DNA of 50,232 nucleotides from Clostridia bacterium (GTDB taxonomy: Bacteria; Bacillota; DTU025): positions 1 through 50,232 of the forward strand of contig JAYFQW010000049.1 of the NCBI GenBank assembly GCA_034926675.1, read 5' to 3'. The number at the start of each line of letters is the position of its first letter. Position 1 is the stretch's first letter. A program made the position numbers and the translations under genes. The notes under the pieces are model-generated. The model worked only from the letters and a program-made list of their open reading frames with translations, was not told the DNA's origin and searched no databases. Shown here piece after piece: positions 8,350 through 17,323 of the stretch.

Positions 8350-9589
8350 ATTTCACCGCCCGAGCGCCGAAGGCGAGGAACGCCGCGGAGAAACCTAGCA
8401 GGATCAGGCAGCTTCGCAGCACCTCCGGGCTAGGTCCGCTCTTCTTCACAATTAGGTCGATTAGAGCCGCCACGGCGTGCCGCTGGGGAAACAGCACGGC
8501 CACGCGCTGCACGACCGTGGGCATTATCTCAAACGGCCAGTAGACTCCGGCAAGCATGGACGTTGGCAACAGCACGATATTAGTGAACGTGACAACCTGT
8601 GCATGGGTCTTGGCGTATGCTGCAATCAACAGACCAAGGCCAACTGAGGCCAGTATCAGGCTTGTAAGAACCAACCACACCCATACCGGCGAAGAGCCCC
8701 ACTCCACCCGGAACAGCCATCTGCCTCCCAGCATCAGCACTGCGCACTGCAGCCAACCTATGGAGAGCAACCCCAGGAGCTTCCCGAAAAGCACCACTCC
8801 GCTTCCGGTCGGGGTGGAAAGCAGCCTGCCCCAGGTTCCCTGCTTCTTCTCCACCAGTATCTCTCCGGCCCCGATGGCTGCGCCAGCCATGACGAACATG
8901 ACCAGGAACCCAACTGATGTCTGTTCCAGTGGACGCTGAGGCACACTGGCATTTCTCTTCTCAGCCCCGCCCGACACCGGCATCTCCTCCAGCGCCACAG
9001 GCGGGCCGTCGTTCCATGCTGCATCCACCGCCGCTGCTGCATCCGCACTGATTCCCTCCGGCGCCTGCACCGGAAACCCACCGCCAGGGTCAGCCGCCGC
9101 ATCCGCCGCGGCAACGCTCGATCTGAGCCGCAACACCACCGCTCTCACGGTGGACTCTATCGCGTGTCCTTCCCCGCCCGCCCCCTCTGGAATCACTACA
9201 AGCACTGCGCAGGGACGCAGCTCCGAAAGCGCCTCGTGGAACCCGACCGGCGCCACTATCGCTGCATTCGCCTTGTTATCCCGCACCATCTCCAGCGCTG
9301 CCTTCTCTGAGGGAACAACCTCCACTCTGATGGATGATGGAAGCAGCTCCGCCAGCCTTCGCGAGGAATCCGACTGGTCAAGATCTGCGAGCGCGACCGG
9401 AACGCCCATCGGCGCCGAAGCTGAACCTGGCCCCCAGCTTGGGGCTAGCATCAGCCCCACAAGCCCAGTGAAGAGCAAGGGAAACAGCACAAGATTCACA
9501 ACGGCAGATCGGTCACGTATGGTGTCAATCAGCATCAGGCGTGCGATTGCAAAGGCCTTGCGCATCCTCTGTGCATCCCCTTCATTCAA
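8342..9589 (-). CDS. ABC-2 type exporter permease (second of pair)
   Basis: A 415-residue membrane protein with the ABC-2 layout: one N-terminal helix (VVNLVLFPLLFTGLVGLML), a large extracytoplasmic domain, then about five helices in the last 200 residues, including an AGAAIGAGEILVEKKQGTW stretch typical of the family. It forms a heterodimer candidate with the product of the gene just upstream. TTG at 9589 opens the frame and overlaps the upstream stop; ATG at 9565 (MRKAFAIARLML) is a plausible alternative. Substrate unknown. Confidence 0.88.
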   Translation of the reverse strand: MNEGDAQRMRKAFAIARLMLIDTIRDRSAVVNLVLFPLLFTGLVGLMLAPSWGPGSASAPMGVPVALADLDQSDSSRRLAELLPSSIRVEVVPSEKAALEMVRDNKANAAIVAPVGFHEALSELRPCAVLVVIPEGAGGEGHAIESTVRAVVLRLRSSVAAADAAADPGGGFPVQAPEGISADAAAAVDAAWNDGPPVALEEMPVSGGAEKRNASVPQRPLEQTSVGFLVMFVMAGAAIGAGEILVEKKQGTWGRLLSTPTGSGVVLFGKLLGLLSIGWLQCAVLMLGGRWLFRVEWGSSPVWVWLVLTSLILASVGLGLLIAAYAKTHAQVVTFTNIVLLPTSMLAGVYWPFEIMPTVVQRVAVLFPQRHAVAALIDLIVKKSGPSPEVLRSCLILLGFSAAFLAFGARAVKYE

Positions 9590-10805
9590 GCCTCAACCTT
9601 GCAGTTCCGATTCCGAACAGTAAAACCCCAATCGCGGCCAGGGAAATGCAGTTCGAACCTATCTCAGAGAGCCCCGCACCTGCGAAAATCCGTGAGAATC
9701 CATCCATCGCCCAGTAGTTCGGCGTCAATTTCGCGAGGGCAATCAGCGCCTTCGGGTAAACCGCTATCGGGATCATGCTCCCGCCCAGAAGCGAGATAAC
9801 CTGTATCGCGATGGAGCTGATGGTGTTCACACCACGCCGGGATTTCGACACAGTCGATAGAAAAACGCTCAGCCCGGCGCAGCCAAGGATGGTGCACGCT
9901 GATAGGGCGAGAAATGCCCAGGGTGCGCTCCCCCACTTCACGCCGTACGCGAGCCTAGTGAAGACCACAAGAACACCCCATTGCGCCGCCCCGATAGCGA
10001 AAACGGATACGAGTTTTCCCGCGAGTATCTCGCTCTTCCGGGTTGGAGTGGACATCAGCCGCATCAGAGTGAAGTCATCCCGCTCGTCGAGAAGCGACTT
10101 CGCCCCCAGCATCATGCTGAACATGAGGTACATCACACCCATGCCGGCTGAGTAGTATTCGAATGAACTCACGGCCTTTCGGGTGCTAACGGTCCGGGTG
10201 ACCACCTCAGGCCCAAACGCGCTCATCCTCGCCCACACCGCCCTGCCAGCCTGCGCAGCGAGGGAAGCTGCCCATTCGGGGTCGGGCGCTCTGCCAGCTC
10301 CCGCGGCGGCCTTGATCCACTCCTGCGCCACTGCCCCCGTGGCTATCTCCGTGGCAGACACCTGTGTGGCGAAGGATCCGACTACACCGCGCAAAAGTGG
10401 CGCGACAACCTGCGAAGCAGGGTCGAACAGAACAGTCAGTGCGGAATCCTGGCCAGTTGTGACCCTAGCCGTGAAGTCCTCCGGTATAATGATAGCCGCT
10501 TTCAGCTTGCCTTCGAGAATGCGCGACCTTGCCTCCTCCTCCGTGAGGCGCACCTGCGTGAACATGGCGGAGAGCTCCGGGGCGCCAAGGAACTCATCGA
10601 GAAACACCCTTGCCAGTTCCCCTTCGTCCAGGCGCACTATTCCGACATCTGCCTGTATGGCGCCGCCTCTTCCCGAGAACATCGGCCCAAGGGCGAATCC
10701 GAGCACAAGGATGATGATCATCGGCTGGACGATCATCATGGCCAGAGCATGCCGGTCCCTGGCGATGTTCCTGATATCCTTGAGGATGATGGCTGCCGCT
10801 CTCAT
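9582..10805 (-). CDS. ABC-2 type exporter permease (first of pair)
   Basis: A 407-residue ABC-2 permease: N-terminal helix near residues 20-40 (MMIVQPMIIILVLGFALG), a long outside domain, and a C-terminal bundle beginning YYSAGMGVMYLMFSMMLGAKSLLDERDDFTLMR, which contains the family's conserved E-R-x-x-x-T element. ATG at 10805 is chosen because AAGGAGG lies 5 bases ahead; the frame is open to 10823. It sits 14 bases after the ATPase stop and overlaps the second permease gene. Bacterial relatives export antibiotics, lipids or peptides; nothing here decides between these. Confidence 0.9.
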   Translation of the reverse strand: MRAAAIILKDIRNIARDRHALAMMIVQPMIIILVLGFALGPMFSGRGGAIQADVGIVRLDEGELARVFLDEFLGAPELSAMFTQVRLTEEEARSRILEGKLKAAIIIPEDFTARVTTGQDSALTVLFDPASQVVAPLLRGVVGSFATQVSATEIATGAVAQEWIKAAAGAGRAPDPEWAASLAAQAGRAVWARMSAFGPEVVTRTVSTRKAVSSFEYYSAGMGVMYLMFSMMLGAKSLLDERDDFTLMRLMSTPTRKSEILAGKLVSVFAIGAAQWGVLVVFTRLAYGVKWGSAPWAFLALSACTILGCAGLSVFLSTVSKSRRGVNTISSIAIQVISLLGGSMIPIAVYPKALIALAKLTPNYWAMDGFSRIFAGAGLSEIGSNCISLAAIGVLLFGIGTARLRLE

Positions 10806-10819
10806 GGTAACCTCCTTGG

Positions 10820-11758
10820 TCAATCCCGCAGGGATTTGCCGGTGAGATGCAGGAACACCGTCTCCAGGTTCGGCTCGCGCACCTCGATTGAAGAGATCGT
10901 TGCGCCCAGATCAGCCAGGGAAGTGATGACCTGTGCAAGCACTCGCCTCCCGTGATCTGCCCATACCACCACTTCGCCTGGTGTTTGTGTGAACCTGGAT
11001 ACACCCGCCACTGCCGTGATGCACTCGGATGCATCCGGGGCGCCTTCGGCCACCTTCACCCTGATCATGTCGAGATCCCCAACCAGAAGCCTGAGATCGC
11101 TCAGGCGCCCGCAGGCCATGATCTTGCCCAAGTCCATGATGGCTATTCTATCGCAGAGGAACTCGACCTCCTCCATGTAGTGGCTCGTGTACACGATGGA
11201 CATGCCCTGGTCGTTAAGGGATTTCACGGTTTGCAGAATGTGGTTCCTCGACTGAGGGTCGATGCCCACAGTGGGCTCGTCCAGGATGAGCAGGCGAGGC
11301 CTGTGCAGCAGGCCCGCTCCGATGTTCAGGCGCCTCTTCATCCCGCCGGAGAAGGTCGCGACCCGGTCGCCGGCCCGATCCGAAAGGCCCACCGTATCGA
11401 GAACCCACGCTGCGCGCTCCGCGAGTTCCGCTCCTTGCAGCCCGTACATGCGGCCCCAGAACGCCAGATTCTCCGCGGCGGTTAGGTACGGGTAGAGCGC
11501 GATCTCCTGCGGCACGTACCCGATGGTCCGCCTTACCTCCATGGGCCGCGATTTCACACTCGCGCCAGCGACGCGCGAGTCGCCCGACGTGGGCTGAATC
11601 AGGCCTGCGATCATCGATATGGCAGTGGACTTCCCGGCGCCGTTCGGACCCAGAAGCCCGAAACTCTCGCCCTCGCTCACTGAGAATGATACATGATCCA
11701 CGGCTACGCGATCCCCGAAGGAGCGGCATAGCTCTGATGCCTCAAGAATCGCGGACAT
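10820..11758 (-). CDS. ABC-2 exporter ATP-binding protein
   Basis: A 312-residue ATPase with Walker A GPNGAGKST (near residue 38), signature FSGGMKRR, Walker B LLILDEPTVGID and the switch histidine in TSHYMEEV. Its C-terminal extension (about residues 225-312) is the small regulatory domain seen in DrrA/CcmA-like exporter ATPases. ATG at 11758 is favoured over the upstream frame opening at 11785, because GGAGG lies about 9 bases ahead and the start falls one base after the thyX stop. It energises the two permeases encoded next. Confidence 0.93.
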   Translation of the reverse strand: MSAILEASELCRSFGDRVAVDHVSFSVSEGESFGLLGPNGAGKSTAISMIAGLIQPTSGDSRVAGASVKSRPMEVRRTIGYVPQEIALYPYLTAAENLAFWGRMYGLQGAELAERAAWVLDTVGLSDRAGDRVATFSGGMKRRLNIGAGLLHRPRLLILDEPTVGIDPQSRNHILQTVKSLNDQGMSIVYTSHYMEEVEFLCDRIAIMDLGKIMACGRLSDLRLLVGDLDMIRVKVAEGAPDASECITAVAGVSRFTQTPGEVVVWADHGRRVLAQVITSLADLGATISSIEVREPNLETVFLHLTGKSLRD

Positions 11759-11759
11759 C

Positions 11760-12605
11760 TCAATCCACCTCCGGCTCGCAGCCATGATCTGCGTCGTTCG
11801 TCCGTCCGGCCCCTCTCAGAAGAGCCTCAATGGTGGGCGCTTTGCCGCAGCACGCGGCTCCTTCCGGGCAGTAGCCGAAGTCATCGCATGACGCTCCCGC
11901 CCGCCAGAATATGTTAGGCGCGATCTCCTTGTATGCGCAGAGCAGACCGTCAAAGAGCCTACGTATCTCCCATTGAGCCCTGTTGCAGCATCTCAAATTG
12001 AACATGTGCCTGAGCTGGCGTGCATTTGTGGTGATCACAAATCTGGTCTCAGTCGCATTGGAGAGCCCGAATCGCACATCCTCCGCGGGGAGCTTCGCGA
12101 CGGACAGTCCATACCGCTGCAGTTCCCGTATCTCATCCTGCAATGCACGGAATCGCTCCAGGAACTCCTGATGCGTCTGAAAGCTTGGCGGGGTCACATA
12201 CCGAAACCCGTCTTCGCGGACATACCGCTGCGACTGCTGCAGCTGAGCCACATCAGCCGATCCCTGCTCTGGGCAGTTCTCCCACACTCCGGGATCTTTG
12301 AACGTCTTGATCAGCCTGTGCCTGTCATTCTGCTGGCTCGATATCCGCGAGTAGCCCTCGACGGCAAAACTCGTGGTCCAGTGCTCCAGGGCGCCCAGAT
12401 GCCCTGAGCGGATCAGGTTGCGCACGAACTTGCCAACATGATCGTCGTGACCCGAAGCCTTCGCCCAGACCATGTCGTGCATGGCGTCGACGCCAATGGG
12501 CTTGTAGCAGAGCTTGGCCATTAGCAGCAACCGTTCTGTGTCGATCTCAGTGCCCATCAATGGGTAGTAGATGATTCTGAATTTGAGGCCCGCTTCCTGC
12601 TCCAT
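11760..12605 (-). CDS. thyX: Flavin-dependent thymidylate synthase
   Basis: A 281-residue ThyX, which makes dTMP from dUMP using FAD, NADPH and methylenetetrahydrofolate. Family features are SGHLGALEHWTTSF (residues 67-80), the RHR triplet at 95-97, S-x-RY at 125-128, and CCNRAQWEIRRL in the C-terminal helix. The classical motif RHR-x2-S-x5-S-x-R is interrupted: about 25 residues containing TFKDPGVWENCPEQ separate RHR from SQRY. The C-terminus is cysteine-rich (SCDDFGYCPEGAACCG). Usual family length is 220-260, so this copy is slightly long. It lies between rlmH and the ABC exporter genes, close enough for co-transcription. Confidence 0.9.
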   Translation of the reverse strand: MEQEAGLKFRIIYYPLMGTEIDTERLLLMAKLCYKPIGVDAMHDMVWAKASGHDDHVGKFVRNLIRSGHLGALEHWTTSFAVEGYSRISSQQNDRHRLIKTFKDPGVWENCPEQGSADVAQLQQSQRYVREDGFRYVTPPSFQTHQEFLERFRALQDEIRELQRYGLSVAKLPAEDVRFGLSNATETRFVITTNARQLRHMFNLRCCNRAQWEIRRLFDGLLCAYKEIAPNIFWRAGASCDDFGYCPEGAACCGKAPTIEALLRGAGRTNDADHGCEPEVD

Positions 12606-12626
12606 TCCTTCTATCCCCGCTATTCC

Positions 12627-13106
12627 TCAGTAGTGGTATGGCTCGTTTCGGATTATTCTGAACGCGCGGTAGATCTGTTCCAGTAAGAACACCCGCATGA
12701 GCTGGTGTGGGAATGTCATCTTGGAGAAGCATATCCTGTCGTCTGCCCGGGCCAATGCGAGAGGTCCGAACCCCTGTGGCCCTCCGATGAGAAACGTGAG
12801 ATCGCTGACTGAGGCAATCCCCAGGTTCTCGATGAAGGCGGCGAACTGCTCGGAGGTCATCTCCCTTCCGGCAAGATCGCAGGCGATCACGCGGGAGTTT
12901 GGGCGGATGCGCGCCAGCATCTTCCTGGCCTCCAACGCTTTCAGCTCATCCTTTCGGGCACAACTGTCCGACTCAGTGAAGGGTTCCTCTTGAACAATGC
13001 TCATTCCGAGCCGACAGTAGCGTCCGAGGCGGACGGAGTAATCCTCCACCGCCTCGGCTAGATGCCTCTCCTTCACTTTGCCAACTGCAACGATATCCAC
13101 GCGCAC
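12627..13106 (-). CDS. rlmH: 23S rRNA pseudouridine-1915 N3-methyltransferase RlmH
   Basis: A 159-residue SPOUT-class methyltransferase that modifies pseudouridine 1915 in helix 69 of 23S rRNA. The trefoil-knot SAM pocket is IGGPQGFG (residues 107-114), followed by MTFPHQLMRVFLLEQIYRA, and the C-terminus ends NEPYHY exactly as in the family. Length is normal. The start is GTG at 13106 with GGAGG 7 bases ahead. It lies 76 bases after htrA and 21 bases before thyX. The htrA-rlmH neighbourhood is common in Bacillota. Confidence 0.97.
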   Translation of the reverse strand: MRVDIVAVGKVKERHLAEAVEDYSVRLGRYCRLGMSIVQEEPFTESDSCARKDELKALEARKMLARIRPNSRVIACDLAGREMTSEQFAAFIENLGIASVSDLTFLIGGPQGFGPLALARADDRICFSKMTFPHQLMRVFLLEQIYRAFRIIRNEPYHY

Positions 13107-13182
13107 CTGGGAACCTCCATGCGTCCCGTCTTGGGCGCCTCCCGCGCCGCTCCGTCGCGACCTGGAAGCAGCTCGCCTTGAC

Positions 13183-14337
13183 CTACGGAGCCTCGGTAAG
13201 CACTACCTTCACATCGCGCTGACGCGCGCTGTAGCGCCCCACAACTGTGAACTTCAGCGTGTCGCCGATTGACGATTTCAGGACCGCTTTCCTCACATCT
13301 TCCACTGTGGCGACAGAACTATCGTTGATGGAGACGATAATGTCGTTTGGAGCCAGGCCTGCACGTTCAGCCGGACTGTGCCTCATCACAGATGCGATCA
13401 GTAGACCATGGTCCACCGGCAGGCCATACCTGGAAGCGATCTGCCTGTCGATGGGCACGACCTCCGCTACGCCCACGTAGGGCCTCCTAACCTTCCCATA
13501 CTGGATGATCTGGGATGCCACCTCGCGCGCGGTGTTTATGGGTATCGCGAACCCGATCCCCTGCGCCTGCTGGATAATGGCGGTATTGATCCCAATCACC
13601 CGCCCATCCTGCGACACCAAGGCCCCGCCGGAGTTTCCCGGATTGATTGGAGCGTCAGTTTGGATCAGGCCTTCCATCGCAGGTTCCGATTGCCCGCGCT
13701 CTAGTGAGCGGTTCAAGGCGCTCACCACTCCCGCGGTCACCGTGTGGTCGAATCCGTATGGGTTTCCTATAGTGATTGCAGGCTCGCCCACAACGAGCTG
13801 ATCCGAGTTGCCGAGGTCCGCCACAGGCAAACCGGCGCCTTCAACCTTCACCACCGCAATGTCGGTGAATGAGTCGCCGCCCACGATCTTGGCCGGGAAC
13901 TGCCGGCCATCAGCCAGGACGACGGCGATTTCGGTCGTATCGGCGATCACGTGGTTGTTGGTGAGAATGTACCCAGAGGAGTCGATCACGACTCCAGAGC
14001 CAAGGCCTTCTCTCTCCTGCACCATTGGATGAAAGAAGAAGCTGTACACGACCTCTTCCTGCTTAGTCGCGATCTTAACGACCGATGGGCCCACTCGCTC
14101 AGCCGCGGTGGCCACTGAGTATGCCTGCGGGGTAAGCCGATCGGAAGGCGTCTGGTCACCCTCCTGCGCAGGCGCCGACCCAATCTCTGAAGGAGGCGCC
14201 GCCGGGGACGGAGTGCGCTGTGCGTAAGTGAGGAGCAGCGCTCCGACTACCAGTCCTCCGATTACCGCCCCAGCAAGGGCCGCGAAGAACAAACTGAACC
14301 TGCTCGCTCCTGAGCGGTCTCTCCAGTAGTAACTCAT
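13183..14337 (-). CDS. Membrane-anchored HtrA-type serine protease (DegP/S1C)
   Basis: A 384-residue protease. One N-terminal transmembrane helix (about residues 16-38) anchors it with the protease outside. A proline-rich linker follows, then a trypsin-fold domain with catalytic H129 (TNNHV), D159 (SFTDIAVV) and S236 (NPGNSGGAL). A single PDZ domain (about residues 285-380) binds substrates. It degrades or chaperones misfolded exported proteins. ATG at 14337 has GAGGTGGAG immediately upstream. Architecture matches HtrA/YyxA-like proteins of Bacillota. Confidence 0.95.
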   Translation of the reverse strand: MSYYWRDRSGASRFSLFFAALAGAVIGGLVVGALLLTYAQRTPSPAAPPSEIGSAPAQEGDQTPSDRLTPQAYSVATAAERVGPSVVKIATKQEEVVYSFFFHPMVQEREGLGSGVVIDSSGYILTNNHVIADTTEIAVVLADGRQFPAKIVGGDSFTDIAVVKVEGAGLPVADLGNSDQLVVGEPAITIGNPYGFDHTVTAGVVSALNRSLERGQSEPAMEGLIQTDAPINPGNSGGALVSQDGRVIGINTAIIQQAQGIGFAIPINTAREVASQIIQYGKVRRPYVGVAEVVPIDRQIASRYGLPVDHGLLIASVMRHSPAERAGLAPNDIIVSINDSSVATVEDVRKAVLKSSIGDTLKFTVVGRYSARQRDVKVVLTEAP

Positions 14338-14524
14338 GGAACTCCACCTCGATACTGCCCATTCAGTGCTGTGTCAATGATGATGAACGAGCCAGCCCCA
14401 GCCCTGGTTCCCCGCCGGCGTCCAGACCCGCGGCCGCTTGCACGGATCAATAATAATTCGCCATTCATCCCGGCAAGACCTTCGGCCTGACGCCATTACT
14501 CGTGCATTCCGCACTGATTCGCGA

Positions 14525-15142
14525 TCAGTACTCGATACCGTGCCTGGCCGGAATGCCCTGCTCAAAAGGGTGCTTCACCATCCGCATCTCGGTCACCAGG
14601 TCCGCAATGTCGATGAGTGGCTGTGGCATGTTCCTCCCTGTGAGAACCAGTTCCACCCCTCGGGGGCGACGCTCTATGAGCGCCACGGCGTCCTCCACAC
14701 TGAACAGACCGAATACGACAGCATTCGCTATCTCATCCAGTATTACCAGATCAGCGGAGGCCTCATCCAGCGTTTGCGCGGCCAGATCGTAGGCTTGCCG
14801 CGCGAGCTCGATATCGAGCTGGGCGGAACGGCCCTTCCGAATGAAACACTCCCCGCAGCCATCGCAGGTCAGCTCGCCAGTCCTCATCGCCTCAGAGCGC
14901 TTACAGCCCCGGCCGAACTGGAATATCTCAAATCCCGGGCCCAGCCTGCGCGCGGTCTGGATCTCCCCGGTGTAACCGGTCCCCTTCATGAACTGTATCA
15001 TCCGCACCTTGTAGCCATGCCCGAAGGCGCGCATGCCGAGGCCTATGGCAGCGGTGGTTTTTCCTTTGCCGTCTCCTGTGTAGACCTGAATCAGCGCGTT
15101 GGGAAAAGCGCCTGCCTTCACGTTCCCGGTGCTGTCAGTCAT
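14525..15142 (-). CDS. cobO: Cob(I)yrinic acid a,c-diamide adenosyltransferase
   Basis: A 205-residue adenosyltransferase of the CobA/CobO/BtuR family, which attaches the adenosyl group to reduced corrinoids. The P-loop is GDGKGKTT (about residues 23-30), used to bind ATP in the reversed orientation of this family; VILDEI is the later conserved strand. A cysteine run CDGCGEC in the middle of the protein is uncommon in E. coli BtuR and may bind a metal. ATG at 15142 is preferred because GGAGGTGA sits 7 bases ahead and the start overlaps the btuD stop by 8 bases. It is last in the riboswitch-controlled btuFCD operon, so it probably adenosylates imported corrinoid. Confidence 0.94.
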   Translation of the reverse strand: MTDSTGNVKAGAFPNALIQVYTGDGKGKTTAAIGLGMRAFGHGYKVRMIQFMKGTGYTGEIQTARRLGPGFEIFQFGRGCKRSEAMRTGELTCDGCGECFIRKGRSAQLDIELARQAYDLAAQTLDEASADLVILDEIANAVVFGLFSVEDAVALIERRPRGVELVLTGRNMPQPLIDIADLVTEMRMVKHPFEQGIPARHGIEY

Positions 15143-16037
15143 CTTGCTCACCTCCACGCCTTTCCTTTGCGTGCTCCGCGCGCTCTGCATGGCTCAGAGC
15201 CACGCCAACGCCGGAGCCGGAGCCAGAACCAGAGCCGGCACTCGCGCCAGCGGGGCTTCCCGACATCACGAACACCGCGGGCCGGTCCAGTTCAGGCCTG
15301 CGGCCAATCACTGCCCTGACTCCGTACACATCAAGGAGGTTCTCCTCAGTGAGAACGTCCCTCGGAACTCCCTCGGCGACAAGCTCCCCGGTGCGCAACA
15401 TTACGATCCTGTCGCAATAGCGTGCCGCGAGGTTCAGATCGTGAAGAACAGCTATCGTGGTGATTCCGGACCCATGGGCAAGCCCGAGTGCGAGCTCCAT
15501 CACCTCCACCTGGTAATTCACATCGAGATGCGCGGTGGGCTCATCCAGAAGAAGCGCCTTCGGCTGCTGTGCGAGGGCACGGGCTATGAGAACGCGCTGC
15601 CTCTCCCCAGACGAAAGCTCTGTGATTCTCCTCTTCCTGAGGTAGGCAACGCCAGTCTGTTCCATGGCCTGCCTCACGCAAGCCCAGTCCTCGGCTGTTT
15701 CCGAAGCGAACGGACGTATGTACGGCGACCGCCCCATCAGGACAATCTCTTCCACAGTGAACGCGAACGCCGTAGATTCCGAAGATGCAACGGCCGCAAC
15801 CGTCCGAGCGGCCTCCTTGGGAGGCAGCTTCGAGATATCGCGACCGCCGTATGAAACCCAGCCCGAGCGCGGCTTTGCCACTCCGCCAATCACTCTTAGG
15901 AGCGTCGACTTCCCAGATCCGTTCGGGCCGACTATCCCGAAAAGCGTGCCTGGAAGCACGGCGAAACTCACCCCGTGCAACACCTCCGGACTCGACCTGC
16001 CGTAGGCGTATCGCACATTGTGCAGTTCAACTCTCAT
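15135..16037 (-). CDS. btuD: Cobalamin/corrinoid ABC importer, ATP-binding protein
   Basis: A 300-residue ATPase of the FecE/BtuD class. Motifs are Walker A GPNGSGKST, Q-loop region VASSES, signature LSSGERQR and Walker B LLLDEPTAHLD, with the switch histidine in AVLHDLNLA. The C-terminus carries a glycine/serine repeat (AGSGSGSGSG) and then a charged tail, encoded by a 6-base repeat near 15206-15240. Relatives end before this, so the tail is an expansion. The start is ATG at 16037, preceded by a GGAGGGAGG tract. The B12 class is inferred from the upstream riboswitch and the downstream cobO; sequence alone would also allow heme or siderophore. Confidence 0.9.
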   Translation of the reverse strand: MRVELHNVRYAYGRSSPEVLHGVSFAVLPGTLFGIVGPNGSGKSTLLRVIGGVAKPRSGWVSYGGRDISKLPPKEAARTVAAVASSESTAFAFTVEEIVLMGRSPYIRPFASETAEDWACVRQAMEQTGVAYLRKRRITELSSGERQRVLIARALAQQPKALLLDEPTAHLDVNYQVEVMELALGLAHGSGITTIAVLHDLNLAARYCDRIVMLRTGELVAEGVPRDVLTEENLLDVYGVRAVIGRRPELDRPAVFVMSGSPAGASAGSGSGSGSGVGVALSHAERAEHAKERRGGEQDD

Positions 16038-16118
16038 GCCCGTCCTCCCTCCTTGCCCGCTCACCGAATCCGGGATAGGCTGCTCAACCTCAATGCCGGC
16101 AGGCCCTGATCGGGGCCT

Positions 16119-17195
16119 TTAGAACACTCCGTCCCTCTTCCTCCTGCGCAGCAGGTAAAAGAAGAACGGCGCTCCTGCAATGGCTGTGATTATCCCCACC
16201 GGTATCTCTCGCGGAGGGATCGCCACCCGCGCGATAGTATCAGCCGCCACCATGAACGCAGCGCCGCCCAGGGCGGATACTGGGATCAGGCTCCTGTGGT
16301 CCGGGCCTATGAGCATACGCGCGACGTGTGGCACAACGAGGCCGATGAAGCCTATGAGTCCAGACGCGGACACGGCCGCGGCTGTAATGAGGGAACCGAT
16401 GACAATCGCTGCCTTCTTGAACCTCTCCACATCCAGCCCCATGTATCTCGCAGGCTCTTCGCCCATGGCTATGAGGTTCAGACCCCGTCCCATGGCGGTG
16501 AGAGCAGCGATCCCGGCCAGCACGTACGGGGCAGCCATGGCCACATGGGTCCAGCTCTTTGCGGAAAGGCTCCCCATCAGCCACATGACCACCTTGGGGA
16601 GATCCTCTCCAGCGATCACCATGAGGAACGACACTACGGCCCACACGAACGAGCCGACCACAACACCCGCCAGCAGAAACGTATCAGTAGACACACGTCC
16701 GTCCGCCGCTGCAAGTGCATACACGAATGTGACGGTGACTACTGCGCCGACGAAGGCAAACAGAGGCACACTAGATGAAGGGCCCGCAAGAAACGAGATT
16801 CCAGACGACGCCGATAGCAGGATGCCTATGCTTGCTCCCAGTGCGGAACCTGACGACGCTCCGATGATGTATGGGTCGGCCAACGGGTTCCTGAACAGGC
16901 CCTGAAAGCATGCTCCTGTCACAGAAAGGCCCGCCCCCACCAGCAAGCCAAGCACGATGCGGGGAAGCCGCACCTCAAGCACGATGATCTCAGCGCTCTC
17001 CAGGTCATAGCGTGCTGCAAGCGCGGGGCCAGGCCTGAACAGCGGCCCGACCAGGGGAACCCTGGATCCCAGGATGCGCAGCGCGAGTTCGACCGGGACC
17101 CCTGAGGTCCCGGCTGATGCCGCACAGCACACAACCAGAATGACGACGGCTGCAAGCCCGGCGATCCGCGCCCTCCTGATGCGGGACGTTGGCAT
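16119..17195 (-). CDS. btuC: Cobalamin/corrinoid ABC importer, permease
   Basis: A 358-residue FecCD/BtuC-type permease with about ten helices. Family segments include RLPRIVLGLLVGAGLSVTG near residue 75, FQGLFRNPLADPYIIGASSG, GLIGFIGLVVPHVARML and the ending PVGIITAIAGAPFFFYLLRR. It forms the membrane channel with the BtuD-type ATPase and receives ligand from the BtuF-type protein encoded 128 bases upstream. ATG at 17195 follows the predicted leader. A cobalamin role follows from the riboswitch controlling the operon. Confidence 0.92.
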   Translation of the reverse strand: MPTSRIRRARIAGLAAVVILVVCCAASAGTSGVPVELALRILGSRVPLVGPLFRPGPALAARYDLESAEIIVLEVRLPRIVLGLLVGAGLSVTGACFQGLFRNPLADPYIIGASSGSALGASIGILLSASSGISFLAGPSSSVPLFAFVGAVVTVTFVYALAAADGRVSTDTFLLAGVVVGSFVWAVVSFLMVIAGEDLPKVVMWLMGSLSAKSWTHVAMAAPYVLAGIAALTAMGRGLNLIAMGEEPARYMGLDVERFKKAAIVIGSLITAAAVSASGLIGFIGLVVPHVARMLIGPDHRSLIPVSALGGAAFMVAADTIARVAIPPREIPVGIITAIAGAPFFFYLLRRRKRDGVF

Positions 17196-17323
17196 ACGAG
17201 TTCACCATCCTCATGGACATCCATAGGCCCGAGAGTTCGGGAGCGCGCCGCCACATCCGCTGCCCCGCCACCGCGCGCGGGGCAGCTTCCAAGCGCAGCG
17301 CGCTCCCTCCCGCAGTCCGAATC

